Assembly (NCBI GenBank): GCA_020635435.1
Contig: JACJZU010000004.1
Location: 248,001-312,000, forward strand
DNA length: 64,000 nt
Direction of reading: 5' to 3'
From: Flavobacteriales bacterium
GTDB lineage: Bacteria > Bacteroidota > Bacteroidia > NS11-12g > UBA9320
Position numbers and translations under genes: made by a program. The notes under the pieces are model-generated. The model was not told the DNA's origin. It saw nothing but the letters and a program-made list of their open reading frames with translations, and made no database searches. Positions within the stretch are counted from its first letter, which is position 1. Every line of letters starts with the position of its first letter. Of this stretch, positions 8,166 to 17,709 are shown one piece after another.

Positions 8166-10619
8166 CTATTTGACCAACCCAGTTTCGCGAATACGTTTTT
8201 TATCCACCTCACTAAAGCCGGATTCATCGTATACACGCTGGATGTTCTTGCGCACCTGCTCCTGCTCGTTGAAATAACGCAAAACGTCGATCGCAGGCTG
8301 TGCCAACCTTCGGTTGGGATTGATGCTGGCTTCCAACATGGCTCGTATACAAATGTCGGGCGCTTCGTTGCGACTGCGCACCAATTCAAAAGCCGCCGTT
8401 CGGGTGCGGAATTCGTACAAATTCGTTGTGTAGGCATATAACTCATCGAGGTAAGGTTTCCTGACATCCGTTTTTCCTTCCTCCTCCAATTGTTGCAGCT
8501 TGTATTGAAGCCAAAGCAAACGCACATTATGGTTCTGACCAACTACATGCTCCGTTTGCCCCAGCATGGCGTTGCGTTCCGAAGTGCTGTATTCACCCAA
8601 CTTCTTCATAGCGGCACATACATTGATGTAACTCGCATCGTTCAATGCCGACCTGAAAAGATCCAAGTAGGACCCAATACTATCCAGTTCACTCAAAACC
8701 ACCCTGCGCACACGCACGTCTTCCGATTTCAGCGTGGTCAGGATCCAGTCTCTGCTGCCGGCATCTTGCATCAATTGGCGCACGATCTCGGCTTTGATGG
8801 ACCAATGTTTTTCTTTCTGATATTGCTTCTGAAGGGCTTCGCGTTTGATTTTAACATCTGTTTTACTCAACCCCATCAAGGCATCGTAACGATCGATCAT
8901 GTGTTCAGCACTGCTCAGCTGAGCCATTAATTCATCTGTCTTCTTGTCAAAGGTCTGTTTCTTGAGGATCTCGCTGTTGATGTCGAAGAGCACATAGCTC
9001 ACGGTCTTGTTCCCGCCATGAGGTATGCGGATCAATTCGCTTTCCCTGTAGATGCGGTAACTTTTCTCCACTTTGCTGCCGTCGGTGAAGTAAACTCCGA
9101 TGTGTATCGGCATGTCGAATGTCTGTACCGTGGCATTCTGATGTTGTATCTGCCGGATCAACAGACTGGTTTCTTCTTTCGTACTGTTTCTTGTGATCTC
9201 ATAATGCGGCTCACCGCCTCGATAAACCCACTGGTCGAAGAACCAGCGCATATTCAGGCCAAGTACGTCCTCGCAGGCCTGAACCAGATCATTTGTTTCC
9301 ACGTTTCCGAAAGCGTGCTGCTCCAGATAGTACTTGATCACTTTTTTATAGGCTGCATCGCCCAGCACGTAGCGAAGCATATGCAGAACCGCCGAGCCTT
9401 TGGGGTATACCCGGGAAGTCCCCCCCTGCGTATGGGCCACCGGGTAATCGTCTTTCTCGCCGGCCCGAAGAGCCGATTGAACCTCACCACGCAAATTCCA
9501 GGCATATTCATCGGCTCCATAAGTTGCCCCCATGAATAGTTTCGCGTAGTAGGTGGCGAAGCTCTCCTGCAACCAGGTGCCACGCCCGGATCGTGCGGTT
9601 ATCAGATCACCAAACCATTGGTGCGTTAACTCGTGCGCGTTCACCGATACATAATTCCGATCGTTGAAACTGCGCTCATCAACATTGAAGAAATCCCCAA
9701 ATATGGTGGCACTGGTGTTTTCCATCGCCCCATACATGAAGTCCTGGACCATAACCTGACTATATGTTCCCCATGGATAGGGGAATCCTGTCTCATCCTC
9801 CAGGAATTCGATGATCGTCTCCGTGTATTTCGAAGTGGGTTCCACCTTCTCGGGATGCTCCGGGTAATACCAGAACTGAACGGGCGTCCCGCGGGATGTC
9901 TTGGTTTCTTTAACTCCAAACTGGTCTATGGCCAGCATCAACAAGTAGCCCGCATGTGGCTTTTCCATAGCGTAATGCCAGGTCTTAGTGCCATCGCCGT
10001 TCTTTTTCTCACTCTTTAAAGCTCCGTTGCTCAGTACCCGATACTTCTCGTCGAACTGCACAATGGTCTCTGTGATGAACTTGTCGTTCATATCATCGTA
10101 CATCGGTATCCAGTACCTGTTGTCAATGCCCTGTCCCTGAGTCCAGATCTGTTTGCGGGTCTGATTGCGTGGATCGGTAACCGTTGGACTATTCCAACCG
10201 ATGAAATAAATGCCCTTTCGGGGACTCGCCTCATATTCGATCTTCAATTCGTAGTTATTCCCCCAACTTAGTGGTGGTTCGAATCGGGTTACAAGTCCGG
10301 TTGAGTTGGTGTTGAATATGGTCTCTTTCCAATCCTTCGCGCCGGATGCCCTTAAATGCACCTTCAGGATGGAAATGCCGGGCGCATCCCAGAACAGCGT
10401 GTCAACCCGCTCGCGCAAGGGCGTGAATGTATGGGTTACCTTGCCGAAAACCTTGCCGGCCGGCGGGTCGAAGCGCACATCCACAACCATTTTTGTGATG
10501 TCGGCGGAATGGGTTCTCGGCGTGCCCTTCGGATCGGCTAGATAATGTACATGATCCTGAGCGACCAGGCCACTCGTAAAGAATAAGTTGAGAAGTAATA
10601 TGTAGAGCAAACGCTGCAT
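8166..10619 (-). CDS. M1-family zinc aminopeptidase
   Basis: An exported zinc metallopeptidase that would remove N-terminal residues from peptides. A signal peptide spans roughly residues 1-20. The M1 motifs are complete: the exopeptidase motif GAMEN at 297-301, zinc ligands in HELTH at 329-333, and the third ligand Glu352 in WLQES, giving HExxH-x18-E. An N-terminal beta-saddle domain precedes them. After the catalytic domain (to about residue 500) comes a helical HEAT-like C-terminal region. 817 residues fits the family. It runs divergently from the MerR-type gene across an 84-base gap that carries its probable promoter. The substrate is unknown; a periplasmic or surface peptide-scavenging role is inferred. 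Confidence 0.95.
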   Translation of the reverse strand: MQRLLYILLLNLFFTSGLVAQDHVHYLADPKGTPRTHSADITKMVVDVRFDPPAGKVFGKVTHTFTPLRERVDTLFWDAPGISILKVHLRASGAKDWKETIFNTNSTGLVTRFEPPLSWGNNYELKIEYEASPRKGIYFIGWNSPTVTDPRNQTRKQIWTQGQGIDNRYWIPMYDDMNDKFITETIVQFDEKYRVLSNGALKSEKKNGDGTKTWHYAMEKPHAGYLLMLAIDQFGVKETKTSRGTPVQFWYYPEHPEKVEPTSKYTETIIEFLEDETGFPYPWGTYSQVMVQDFMYGAMENTSATIFGDFFNVDERSFNDRNYVSVNAHELTHQWFGDLITARSGRGTWLQESFATYYAKLFMGATYGADEYAWNLRGEVQSALRAGEKDDYPVAHTQGGTSRVYPKGSAVLHMLRYVLGDAAYKKVIKYYLEQHAFGNVETNDLVQACEDVLGLNMRWFFDQWVYRGGEPHYEITRNSTKEETSLLIRQIQHQNATVQTFDMPIHIGVYFTDGSKVEKSYRIYRESELIRIPHGGNKTVSYVLFDINSEILKKQTFDKKTDELMAQLSSAEHMIDRYDALMGLSKTDVKIKREALQKQYQKEKHWSIKAEIVRQLMQDAGSRDWILTTLKSEDVRVRRVVLSELDSIGSYLDLFRSALNDASYINVCAAMKKLGEYSTSERNAMLGQTEHVVGQNHNVRLLWLQYKLQQLEEEGKTDVRKPYLDELYAYTTNLYEFRTRTAAFELVRSRNEAPDICIRAMLEASINPNRRLAQPAIDVLRYFNEQEQVRKNIQRVYDESGFSEVDKKRIRETGLVK

Positions 10620-10637
10620 AGTGGAAACTTAGGCCAA

Positions 10638-10645
10638 CAAATTTA
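10638..10645 (-). promoter_or_regulatory. Candidate -7 box (TAAATTTG) for the M1 aminopeptidase gene
   Basis: The minus-strand TAAATTTG is identical to the box in front of metK and lies 18 bases before the start codon, implying a very short leader. A TTG lies 17 bases upstream of it, slightly short of the usual 19. Confidence 0.45.
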
Positions 10646-10703
10646 GTGTTTGCTTCAAAACACAATTTGCCAACTTCGTTGTTAATAGGAAAAATTCAAA
10701 GCA

Positions 10704-11588
10704 TTGAGCCAGTATTATACCATAAGAGATCTCGAGGCTTTGTCGGGGATCAAGGCCCATACGATACGTATATGGGAGAAGCGGTATAGCTTGCTCGATC
10801 CCGACAGAACTGGTACGAACATCAGGCGCTACGATACCCTGCAACTGCGCAAGGTGTTGAATGTGGCGCTGTTGCTCAGCAATGGGCATAAAATCTCCAA
10901 GGTCTCGAATTTTTCGGAAGAGGAAATTGCCGTGCAGGTCCGTCAACTTGCCGAGGGCAACAAAGTGGCCGACTTGTCCATCGAAAACCAGATCAATCAG
11001 CTCACTACGGCCATGATCACGTTCGATGAGCGGGCTTTTGAGAAGTTGTTCTCAACGATAATCCTCCGTCACGGTTTGAAGGATGCTTTTGTGAAAGTGC
11101 TCTATCCCTTCCTTGAGAAAGTAGGATTGCTGTGGTGTGCCGGAGAGATCAATCCGGCCATGGAGCATTTCATTACCAATTTGGTGCGGCAAAAGCTCTT
11201 TTGCGCTGTAGATGGACTGCTCAATGAAGAAACAGATCCCTCACGCACCTGGTTGCTCTTCCTCCCTCCCGGTGAATATCACGACATCGGTTTGCTGATG
11301 AGCTATTTCCTCATCAAATCGCACGGCCGCCGTGTGATATATCTCGGGCAGGATGTTCCCTACGAAAACCTCGCTTCAACGATCGATGTGGTTCAACCTG
11401 CTAACATTCTCACCTTCTTCCGCACAGGCAATGCGCCGGAAGAACGATCCGAATTCCTGGATCATATCCTCACGCAATTCGGCGACCGAAACGTGTACAT
11501 AGCCACCGACCCCACAAGAGTTCCCGAAAACCCACCCCAAAACGTGCATTTCCTGCATAACATCGACCATCTGGTCGACCTATTCTAA
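10704..11588 (+). CDS. MerR-family regulator with cobalamin-binding-like C-terminal domain (CarH/LitR type)
   Basis: A DNA-binding transcription factor. Residues 4-70 form a MerR winged-helix domain (HTIRIWEKRY, then an IRRYD turn). Residues about 100-170 form the helical cap of B12-binding regulators, with W144, E148 and E154-H155. Residues 180-294 form a Rossmann-like B12 domain. His193 in the EYHDIG motif corresponds to the histidine that coordinates cobalt in CarH-type photoreceptors, so light- or B12-dependent control is possible but unproven. The start is TTG at 10704, chosen because the MerR domain begins at once. It precedes the beta-oxidation operon, 85 bases from the TetR gene, with no sign that it regulates it. 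No carotenoid genes are in the window. Confidence 0.87.
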   Translation: MSQYYTIRDLEALSGIKAHTIRIWEKRYSLLDPDRTGTNIRRYDTLQLRKVLNVALLLSNGHKISKVSNFSEEEIAVQVRQLAEGNKVADLSIENQINQLTTAMITFDERAFEKLFSTIILRHGLKDAFVKVLYPFLEKVGLLWCAGEINPAMEHFITNLVRQKLFCAVDGLLNEETDPSRTWLLFLPPGEYHDIGLLMSYFLIKSHGRRVIYLGQDVPYENLASTIDVVQPANILTFFRTGNAPEERSEFLDHILTQFGDRNVYIATDPTRVPENPPQNVHFLHNIDHLVDLF

Positions 11589-11625
11589 AAATTTTCAAAT
11601 CCTCGAAGGCATTTGTATTTTTTAC

Positions 11626-11639
11626 CAAACGATTGTTTG
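11626..11639 (+). promoter_or_regulatory. Probable TetR-regulator operator, CAAAC-n4-GTTTG palindrome
   Basis: A perfect inverted repeat, CAAAC and GTTTG separated by GATT, lies 35 bases before the TetR gene. Its right arm contains the TTTG used as the -33 box of the promoter described next. A repressor bound here would block RNA polymerase. That the downstream TetR protein binds it is inferred from position. Confidence 0.55.
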
Positions 11640-11666
11640 ATAAAAGAGAAATTCGTGTTACCTTTC
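11636..11666 (+). promoter_or_regulatory. Bacteroidota-type promoter of the fatty-acid operon
   Basis: TTTG at 11636-11639, a 19-base spacer, then TACCTTTC at 11659-11666 (7 of 8 to TAnnTTTG). The TetR ATG is 7 bases further on, so the transcript would be nearly leaderless. The spacing agrees exactly with the known -33/-7 promoters of this phylum. Confidence 0.6.
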
Positions 11667-11673
11667 GCGAAGA

Positions 11674-12291
11674 ATGCCGAAGCAGAAAATTGACAGGGAC
11701 GATCTGTTGCGATCCGCCCTGAATGTGTTCATGAAAAAAGGGTATTACCACACCACCGTGGCAGATATTGCCGAGGCCTGTGGTTTGCTGAAGGGAAGCA
11801 TCTACCATTACATAGAGAGCAAGGAGGCACTCATGACGGAGGTGCTCGAACATCTGAAGAAGTACTATGCCCGGAACGTATTCGCCTGGGCTTACGATGA
11901 GGACTATGAACCGGAGGACAGGCTTCAGATGCTCGCCAGTAAGGCTGAGGAGATCTTTCTCGATAGGCACTACGGTAATTTTTTCGTGAATGTGGGCATG
12001 GAAACACGCAATTCCATCGAGTCGTTCCATAAACCCATTCTCGGTTTTTTTGAAGAATGGATTCAGGCACTGAGCTATCTTTATAGTTTCGTTACCGACG
12101 AGAAGGAAGCCCGTTTAACGGCAGAAATGGTTGTGGCCGAGGTTGAAGGCGCGGCAGTTTTGTCTCAGTTGCTCGAAGATCCTGAATACCTCAAACGAAC
12201 CAACCGCAAGATCGTTGATATATATAAGCGCTGGAAGCAAAAACCTTCCGCGGCAAAAGGCCGGTCGAATCAGGCTGAAAACAGAAGATAA
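11674..12291 (+). CDS. TetR/AcrR-family regulator of the beta-oxidation operon
   Basis: 205 residues. The N-terminal helix-turn-helix (about residues 8-55) contains the typical VADIAEACGLLKGSIYHYI stretch. A helical ligand-binding domain and a basic C-terminal tail follow. It is the first gene of a four-gene run with a bifunctional beta-oxidation enzyme, thiolase and acyl-CoA dehydrogenase; the gap to the next gene is 8 bases. By analogy with FadR-type TetR regulators it probably represses the operon and is released by long-chain acyl-CoA. The palindrome over the -33 box supports self-repression. The ligand is an inference from context. Confidence 0.88.
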   Translation: MPKQKIDRDDLLRSALNVFMKKGYYHTTVADIAEACGLLKGSIYHYIESKEALMTEVLEHLKKYYARNVFAWAYDEDYEPEDRLQMLASKAEEIFLDRHYGNFFVNVGMETRNSIESFHKPILGFFEEWIQALSYLYSFVTDEKEARLTAEMVVAEVEGAAVLSQLLEDPEYLKRTNRKIVDIYKRWKQKPSAAKGRSNQAENRR

Positions 12292-12299
12292 AAGCAATT

Positions 12300-14693
12300 A
12301 TGGAGCATCGAAAAATCAGAAAAGTGGCTGTTTTGGGATCCGGTGTGATGGGTTCGCAGCTGGCCTGTCATTTTGCCAATGCCGGTCTCGAAGTGTTGCT
12401 GTTGGATATAGTGCCATTCAATCTATCGGAAGAGGAGCGTCAGATCCCTGCGAAACGCGATCAGCTTGTGAATGAAGCCCTTAAGAAAGCCGTTTCGTCC
12501 AATCCATCGCCCCTGTACAGTAAAGCAGATCTGCGCTTGATCCGCACGGGCAATTTTGAAGATGACCTGCACCGCATCGCCGATTGCGACTGGGTGCTGG
12601 AAGCGGTTATCGAGAAGCTCGACATCAAACTGCAACTTTTCGAGAAAGTGGAGCGGTTCCGAAAGGCAGGTACACTCATAACCTCCAATACTTCCGGTAT
12701 TCCAATCCACCTCATGCTCCAAGGCAGAAGCGAGGACTTTAAAGCCCATTTCTGCGGTACGCACTTTTTTAATCCCCCGCGCTATCTGCCACTGCTTGAG
12801 ATCATTCCCACGCCGTCCACAAACCCCGAAGTTGTCGGGTTTCTGATGGCCTACGGCGATCGCTTCCTCGGCAAGAAAACGGTGCTCTGTAAGGATACTC
12901 CGGCATTCATCGCCAACCGCATCGGCGTTTTCAGCATCATGGCCATTTTCCACCTGATGCAGGAGCTCGATCTGAGCGTGGAAGAAGTGGATGTAATAAC
13001 CGGTCCCGTAAGCGGAAGACCAAAATCGGCTACATTCCGCACCTCCGATCTGGTAGGGATCGACACGCTTGTGAAAGTAGCCGAGGGTGTACGCCTTTCC
13101 TGTCCGGATGATGAGGCAGCCGCACTTTACGTGATTCCCGATTTCCTCAATAAATTGGTGGAGCAAAAATGGTTGGGCGATAAGAGTGGACAGGGTTTCT
13201 ACCGTAAATCTAAAGGCAATTCCGGCGAACGGGTCATCGAAGCGCTCGACATTAAAACAATGACCTATCAGCCCAAATCGCAGGTGCGCTTCAAATCGGT
13301 GGGCGATGCCCGCAGTGCCGAAAAACTGGCCGACAAGCTGCGCATCCTCTGGAACGGGACGGATAAAGCCGCCGAGTTCTTCCGCAAGATCAACGCACAG
13401 GTCTTGGCCTATGCCACAAACCGACTCCCGGAGATCGCCGACCAGACCTATCAGGTAGATGATGCCATGCGCGCCGGATTCGGCTGGGAACTTGGGCCTT
13501 TCGAGGCGTGTGACGTGCTCGGTTTGGATCGCATCCTGGCGCAGATCGCTGAGATGAAGCTCACGCCCGCTCCCTGGATCGAGGAAATGCGCAACAACGG
13601 TGCACGAACTTTTTATAAAAGTGAGAACGGAAAACGCTACTACTACGATCGCACCGATAAAGCGTACAAACTTGTTCCGGGAGCCTATGAGAAGATCATT
13701 CTCGCCAATTACGACCGCAAAACGGCCATTTGGGGGAACAAAGGAGCCACCCTGCACGATATCGGTGAAGGCGTTCTGTGTCTGGAGTTCCATACCAAAA
13801 TGAACGCTATTGGCAGCGAGATCCTGCAAGGTATCAACCGTTCGATCGATATCGCCGAAGAACAGGGCTGGAATGGTCTGGTGATCGGCAACGATGCGCC
13901 CAACTTCTCGGCCGGGGCCAATCTGGCCATGATGTTGATGCTTGCTCTCGAGCAGGAATACGACGAACTCAATATGGCGATCCGCTATTTCCAGAAAACC
14001 GTGATGCGACTCCGCTACAGCGGCATTCCTGTTGTGATGGCTCCACACGGACTTACGCTGGGTGGAGGTTGCGAAATGTCCTTGCATGCCGACTCTACCA
14101 TAGCCGCAGCCGAAACCTATATCGGACTGGTGGAATTTGGGGCCGGACTGATCCCCGGAGGGGGTGGTACCAAAGAATTTGTACTTCGTACAAGCGATGG
14201 TTTCTACAACGGCGATCCCGAATTGCCCTCTCTTCAGGAACGATTCACAACCATTGCGACAGCCAAAGTGGCCACTTCAGCTAAAGAGGCCTTCGAGATC
14301 GGCGTGCTGCATCACGACAAAGATGCCTATGTGATCAATCGTGAAAGACTCCTACTCGAAGCACGCGAAAGAGTACTCGCCCTCGCGCAGCACGGCTACA
14401 CACAGCCCGTTCAGCGAAGCGATATCCGCGTATTGGGCCGAACCGCCCTCGGAGCGCTTTATGCGGGAATCGAGGCATTCGGTATCAGCAATTTTGCATC
14501 ACCCTACGATCAGCACATAGCCCGAAAGTTGGCTTTTGTGATGAGTGGTGGAGATCTGTCCCAACCCACTCTGGTTAGTGAACAATACCTGCTCGATCTG
14601 GAACGGGAGGCATTTCTTTCCTTACTCGGTGAGAAAAAGACCTTGGAACGCATGCAGCATATACTCAAAACAGGCAAACCTTTAAGAAACTGA
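12300..14693 (+). CDS. fadN: 3-hydroxyacyl-CoA dehydrogenase/enoyl-CoA hydratase (FadN type)
   Basis: It catalyses hydration of trans-2-enoyl-CoA and NAD-dependent oxidation of the 3-hydroxyacyl-CoA product. The dehydrogenase comes first: Rossmann GxGxxG at residues 13-18, then the 3HCDH C-terminal domains to about residue 470. The crotonase domain follows from about 485. Its oxyanion-hole segment is FSAGANL, and the two catalytic glutamates are expected in GGGCE and VEFGAGL. This order is opposite to E. coli FadB and matches Bacillus FadN. 797 residues is normal for that type. The gap to the thiolase is 7 bases, so the two are translated from one message. The symbol is given by architecture. 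Confidence 0.93.
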   Translation: MEHRKIRKVAVLGSGVMGSQLACHFANAGLEVLLLDIVPFNLSEEERQIPAKRDQLVNEALKKAVSSNPSPLYSKADLRLIRTGNFEDDLHRIADCDWVLEAVIEKLDIKLQLFEKVERFRKAGTLITSNTSGIPIHLMLQGRSEDFKAHFCGTHFFNPPRYLPLLEIIPTPSTNPEVVGFLMAYGDRFLGKKTVLCKDTPAFIANRIGVFSIMAIFHLMQELDLSVEEVDVITGPVSGRPKSATFRTSDLVGIDTLVKVAEGVRLSCPDDEAAALYVIPDFLNKLVEQKWLGDKSGQGFYRKSKGNSGERVIEALDIKTMTYQPKSQVRFKSVGDARSAEKLADKLRILWNGTDKAAEFFRKINAQVLAYATNRLPEIADQTYQVDDAMRAGFGWELGPFEACDVLGLDRILAQIAEMKLTPAPWIEEMRNNGARTFYKSENGKRYYYDRTDKAYKLVPGAYEKIILANYDRKTAIWGNKGATLHDIGEGVLCLEFHTKMNAIGSEILQGINRSIDIAEEQGWNGLVIGNDAPNFSAGANLAMMLMLALEQEYDELNMAIRYFQKTVMRLRYSGIPVVMAPHGLTLGGGCEMSLHADSTIAAAETYIGLVEFGAGLIPGGGGTKEFVLRTSDGFYNGDPELPSLQERFTTIATAKVATSAKEAFEIGVLHHDKDAYVINRERLLLEARERVLALAQHGYTQPVQRSDIRVLGRTALGALYAGIEAFGISNFASPYDQHIARKLAFVMSGGDLSQPTLVSEQYLLDLEREAFLSLLGEKKTLERMQHILKTGKPLRN

Positions 14694-14700
14694 CAAGCAC

Positions 14701-15879
14701 ATGGAAGCATATATAGTGAATGGATATCGCACCGCAGTTGGTAAATCGGGCAAAGGAGGCTTTCGCTTCACTTCACCCGTAGATCTGGGGGCCGCCGTGA
14801 TCGATCATCTCATAGCCAATACACCCGGTTTTGATCCCGCAGTGGTGGACGATCTCATAGTAGGTAATGCCGTGCCGGAGGCCGAACAAGGTCTGCAAAT
14901 GGCCCGTTGGGTAGCCGTACGGTCCGGCCTGCCGCTCGATGTGCCCGGGGTTACCGTTAACCGCTACTGCGGCTCCGGTTTGGAGACCATCGGTTTGGCC
15001 GTGGCCAAAATACAGGCCGGTTATGCCGATTGCATCATTGCCGGTGGCACCGAGAGCATGAGCCTCGTGCCCACGGTAGGTTACAAAACGGTTCCTAGCT
15101 ATTCCATAGCCAAGGATCACCCCGACTATTTCCTGGGCATGGGCTTAACCGCCGAGGAAGTCTCTATAAAATATAATGTGTCCCGCGAGGATCAGGATCT
15201 CTTTGCATTGGGCTCCCATCAGAAAGCCATTGCGGCCATCGATGCGGGAAAGTTCGAGGCGCAGATCGTGCCTGTCGAGGTAGAGGAAGTGTATTACAAT
15301 CCGGAAAAAGGCAAGCGCGAAACGCGCACCTATACTGTAAACGTTGATGAAGGCCCACGACGGGACACGAACATTGAAGCGCTGTCGCGTCTGAAACCCG
15401 TTTTCAAACAGGGAGGAGTGGTCACTGCGGGAAATTCATCCCAAACCTCCGACGGTGCCTCTTTTGTGATCGTGATGTCGGAAACGATGGTGAAGGATCT
15501 CGGTCTGGAGCCCGTAGCACGCCTCATTTCCCTCTCAAGCGTTGGCGTGAATCCCCGATACATGGGCATCGGTCCGGTAGAAGCCGTTCCCCGCGCTTTG
15601 AAACGGGCCGGATTGCAATTGAAGGATATCGAACTCATTGAACTGAATGAGGCTTTCGCCGCTCAATCCCTCGCCGTAATGCGCGAACTGGATATGGATC
15701 CCGGAATCGTCAATGTGAACGGCGGTGCCATTTCACTCGGACACCCGCTCGGATGTACCGGCGCCAAACTGAGTGTGCAATTGTTCGATGAAATGAAACG
15801 ACGCGGACAGCGTTACGGCATGGTAACGGCCTGTATCGGAGGTGGACAAGGGATAGCCGGTATCTACGAACGATTATAA
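14701..15879 (+). CDS. fadA: Acetyl-CoA acyltransferase (3-ketoacyl-CoA thiolase)
   Basis: It cleaves 3-ketoacyl-CoA with CoA to acetyl-CoA and a shortened acyl-CoA, the last step of the beta-oxidation cycle. Catalytic residues are all present: Cys90 in NRYCGSG (acyl acceptor), His348 in GHPLGCTG and Cys378 in ACIGGGQG. 392 residues is the family norm. It lies 7 bases after fadN, the usual pairing of the two enzymes. A biosynthetic acetoacetyl-CoA thiolase is the alternative, but the neighbours favour degradation. Confidence 0.95.
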   Translation: MEAYIVNGYRTAVGKSGKGGFRFTSPVDLGAAVIDHLIANTPGFDPAVVDDLIVGNAVPEAEQGLQMARWVAVRSGLPLDVPGVTVNRYCGSGLETIGLAVAKIQAGYADCIIAGGTESMSLVPTVGYKTVPSYSIAKDHPDYFLGMGLTAEEVSIKYNVSREDQDLFALGSHQKAIAAIDAGKFEAQIVPVEVEEVYYNPEKGKRETRTYTVNVDEGPRRDTNIEALSRLKPVFKQGGVVTAGNSSQTSDGASFVIVMSETMVKDLGLEPVARLISLSSVGVNPRYMGIGPVEAVPRALKRAGLQLKDIELIELNEAFAAQSLAVMRELDMDPGIVNVNGGAISLGHPLGCTGAKLSVQLFDEMKRRGQRYGMVTACIGGGQGIAGIYERL

Positions 15880-15930
15880 CAGAAAGAAAAATAAATAAAG
15901 CATTGAACCAAACACCAAACAACTGATATT

Positions 15931-17697
15931 ATGAAAGGAGCAGAATTTATCATACGGGAGCAGGCAGCCGCTGAGGTTTTCATACCTGAGGAACTGAACG
16001 AGGAACAGCTCATGTTCCGCGAAATGACCATGGACTTCATTAAGACCAGGATCTGGCCCATCGTTGAGAAGATCGATAAGCAAACCCAGAACCCCGATCT
16101 CGTGCCGGATCTCCTCAGCGAGATCGGTGATCTTGGGATCCTGGGAGCCGGTGTTCCGCAGGAATACGGAGGCATGGGAGTCGATTTCATAACGGAATGC
16201 GTGCTCAGTGAGGAACTGGGAAAAAGCCTCTCCTTCGGTGTGGCTGTCGCCGCACATACCGGTATCGGAACCTTGCCCATTCTCTACTTCGGAACCGAGG
16301 AGCAGAAACGTACTTATCTGCCCAAATTGGCAACAGGGGAGATGAAAGCATCCTATTGCCTCACCGAACCCGACTCGGGCTCTGATGCCCTGGCAGCCAA
16401 AACCAAGGCAGTGGCCGATGGCGACCACTACGTGTTGAACGGACAGAAAATGTGGATCACGAACGCCGGATTTGCAGATCTCTTCATTGTTTTCGCGAAG
16501 GTGGACGGCAAGGAATTCACAGGTTTCATCGTAGAAAGGGATACTCCGGGACTTACCCTGGGCGACGAAGAGATCAAGCTGGGGATCAAAGGTTCAAGTA
16601 CCCGTCAGGTTTTTCTGGAAAATGTGCGCATTCCCAAATCGAACCTCCTCGGCGAGATCGGTAAGGGCCATCGGATCGCTTTCAACGTGCTCAATATTGG
16701 TCGTTTCAAATTGGGCGCTATGGTAATGGGCGGTGCCAAACGCGCAGCAGAAGTCGCCCTCCAATATGCCAATGAGCGCCATCAATTCGGCGTACCCATA
16801 TCGAGCTTTGGAGCCATTCAACACAAACTTGCGGAAATGGCCATTCGCACATTTGCGTGTGAATCAGCCACATACAGAATCGCCGACCTCATTCACGACC
16901 GTATCGAATTGCTCAAATCGCAAGGTGTGGAGCCGGCTCAGGCCAAATTGCAATCCGCTGAGGAATTCAGCGTGGAATGTGCCCTGCTGAAGGTACTCGG
17001 TTCCGAAGTGCTGGATTATGTGGTCGACGAGGCTGTTCAAATATTCGGTGGTACAGGTTACAGCGAGGAATATCCCGTGGCCCGCTACTACCGCGACTCT
17101 CGCATCAATCGGATATTTGAGGGAACCAACGAGATCAACCGCATGCTCGCCGTAGGTCAGGTGCTCAAAAAAGCCATGAAGGGCGAACTCGATCTTATGG
17201 GGCCTGCCATGAAGATACAGGAGGAGCTCATGAGCATCCCCGATTTTGGAGAAGAAGAAGGCGATCATCCTTTGGCACGCGAGAAGAAAGTGGTGGCTCA
17301 GACCAAAAAAGCCATACTCATGGTTTCCGGTGCCGCTGCCCAGCGCTTCATGATGGATCTCGAAAAGCAACAGGAAGTGTTGATGAACATTGCCGACATG
17401 AGTCTGGAGGTGTTCACAATGGAGTCCATCATCCTACGCACCGAAAAGGCTATTGCACTGAAAGGGGAGGAGGCCATGGAACAGCAGATCAACATGACGC
17501 GCTGTTACGTGTCCGATTCCGCCGAACGCATACACCTGAGTGGTAAGCACGCGGTCTGCGGTATTGCAGAAGGAGACGAATTGCGCATGATGTTGATCGG
17601 ACTGAAGCGGTTCACGAAAACGGAACCATACAACACCATAGCCTTGCGCCAACAGATCGCCCGTTATATGATCGAGGCGAACGCCTGGTGCTTCTAA
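15931..17697 (+). CDS. Acyl-CoA dehydrogenase, long/very-long-chain type
   Basis: A flavin enzyme performing the first oxidation of beta-oxidation, acyl-CoA to trans-2-enoyl-CoA. 588 residues: N-terminal helical, middle beta (CLTEPDSGSDA flavin/substrate stretch) and C-terminal helical domains. A further helical extension of about 170 residues is as in VLCAD/ACAD9-like enzymes. The catalytic base should be Glu397 in the FEGTNEI motif. It is the last gene of the operon, 51 bases after the thiolase. The electron-transfer flavoprotein genes needed to reoxidise it are not in the window. Chain-length preference is inferred from the extended architecture. Confidence 0.93.
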   Translation: MKGAEFIIREQAAAEVFIPEELNEEQLMFREMTMDFIKTRIWPIVEKIDKQTQNPDLVPDLLSEIGDLGILGAGVPQEYGGMGVDFITECVLSEELGKSLSFGVAVAAHTGIGTLPILYFGTEEQKRTYLPKLATGEMKASYCLTEPDSGSDALAAKTKAVADGDHYVLNGQKMWITNAGFADLFIVFAKVDGKEFTGFIVERDTPGLTLGDEEIKLGIKGSSTRQVFLENVRIPKSNLLGEIGKGHRIAFNVLNIGRFKLGAMVMGGAKRAAEVALQYANERHQFGVPISSFGAIQHKLAEMAIRTFACESATYRIADLIHDRIELLKSQGVEPAQAKLQSAEEFSVECALLKVLGSEVLDYVVDEAVQIFGGTGYSEEYPVARYYRDSRINRIFEGTNEINRMLAVGQVLKKAMKGELDLMGPAMKIQEELMSIPDFGEEEGDHPLAREKKVVAQTKKAILMVSGAAAQRFMMDLEKQQEVLMNIADMSLEVFTMESIILRTEKAIALKGEEAMEQQINMTRCYVSDSAERIHLSGKHAVCGIAEGDELRMMLIGLKRFTKTEPYNTIALRQQIARYMIEANAWCF

Positions 17698-17709
17698 GTG
17701 CCGACCCGC

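Noticed and set aside
12423..14087. 554-residue minus-strand frame
   Set aside because: It lies wholly opposite fadN, whose motifs are intact; its translation has no family features.
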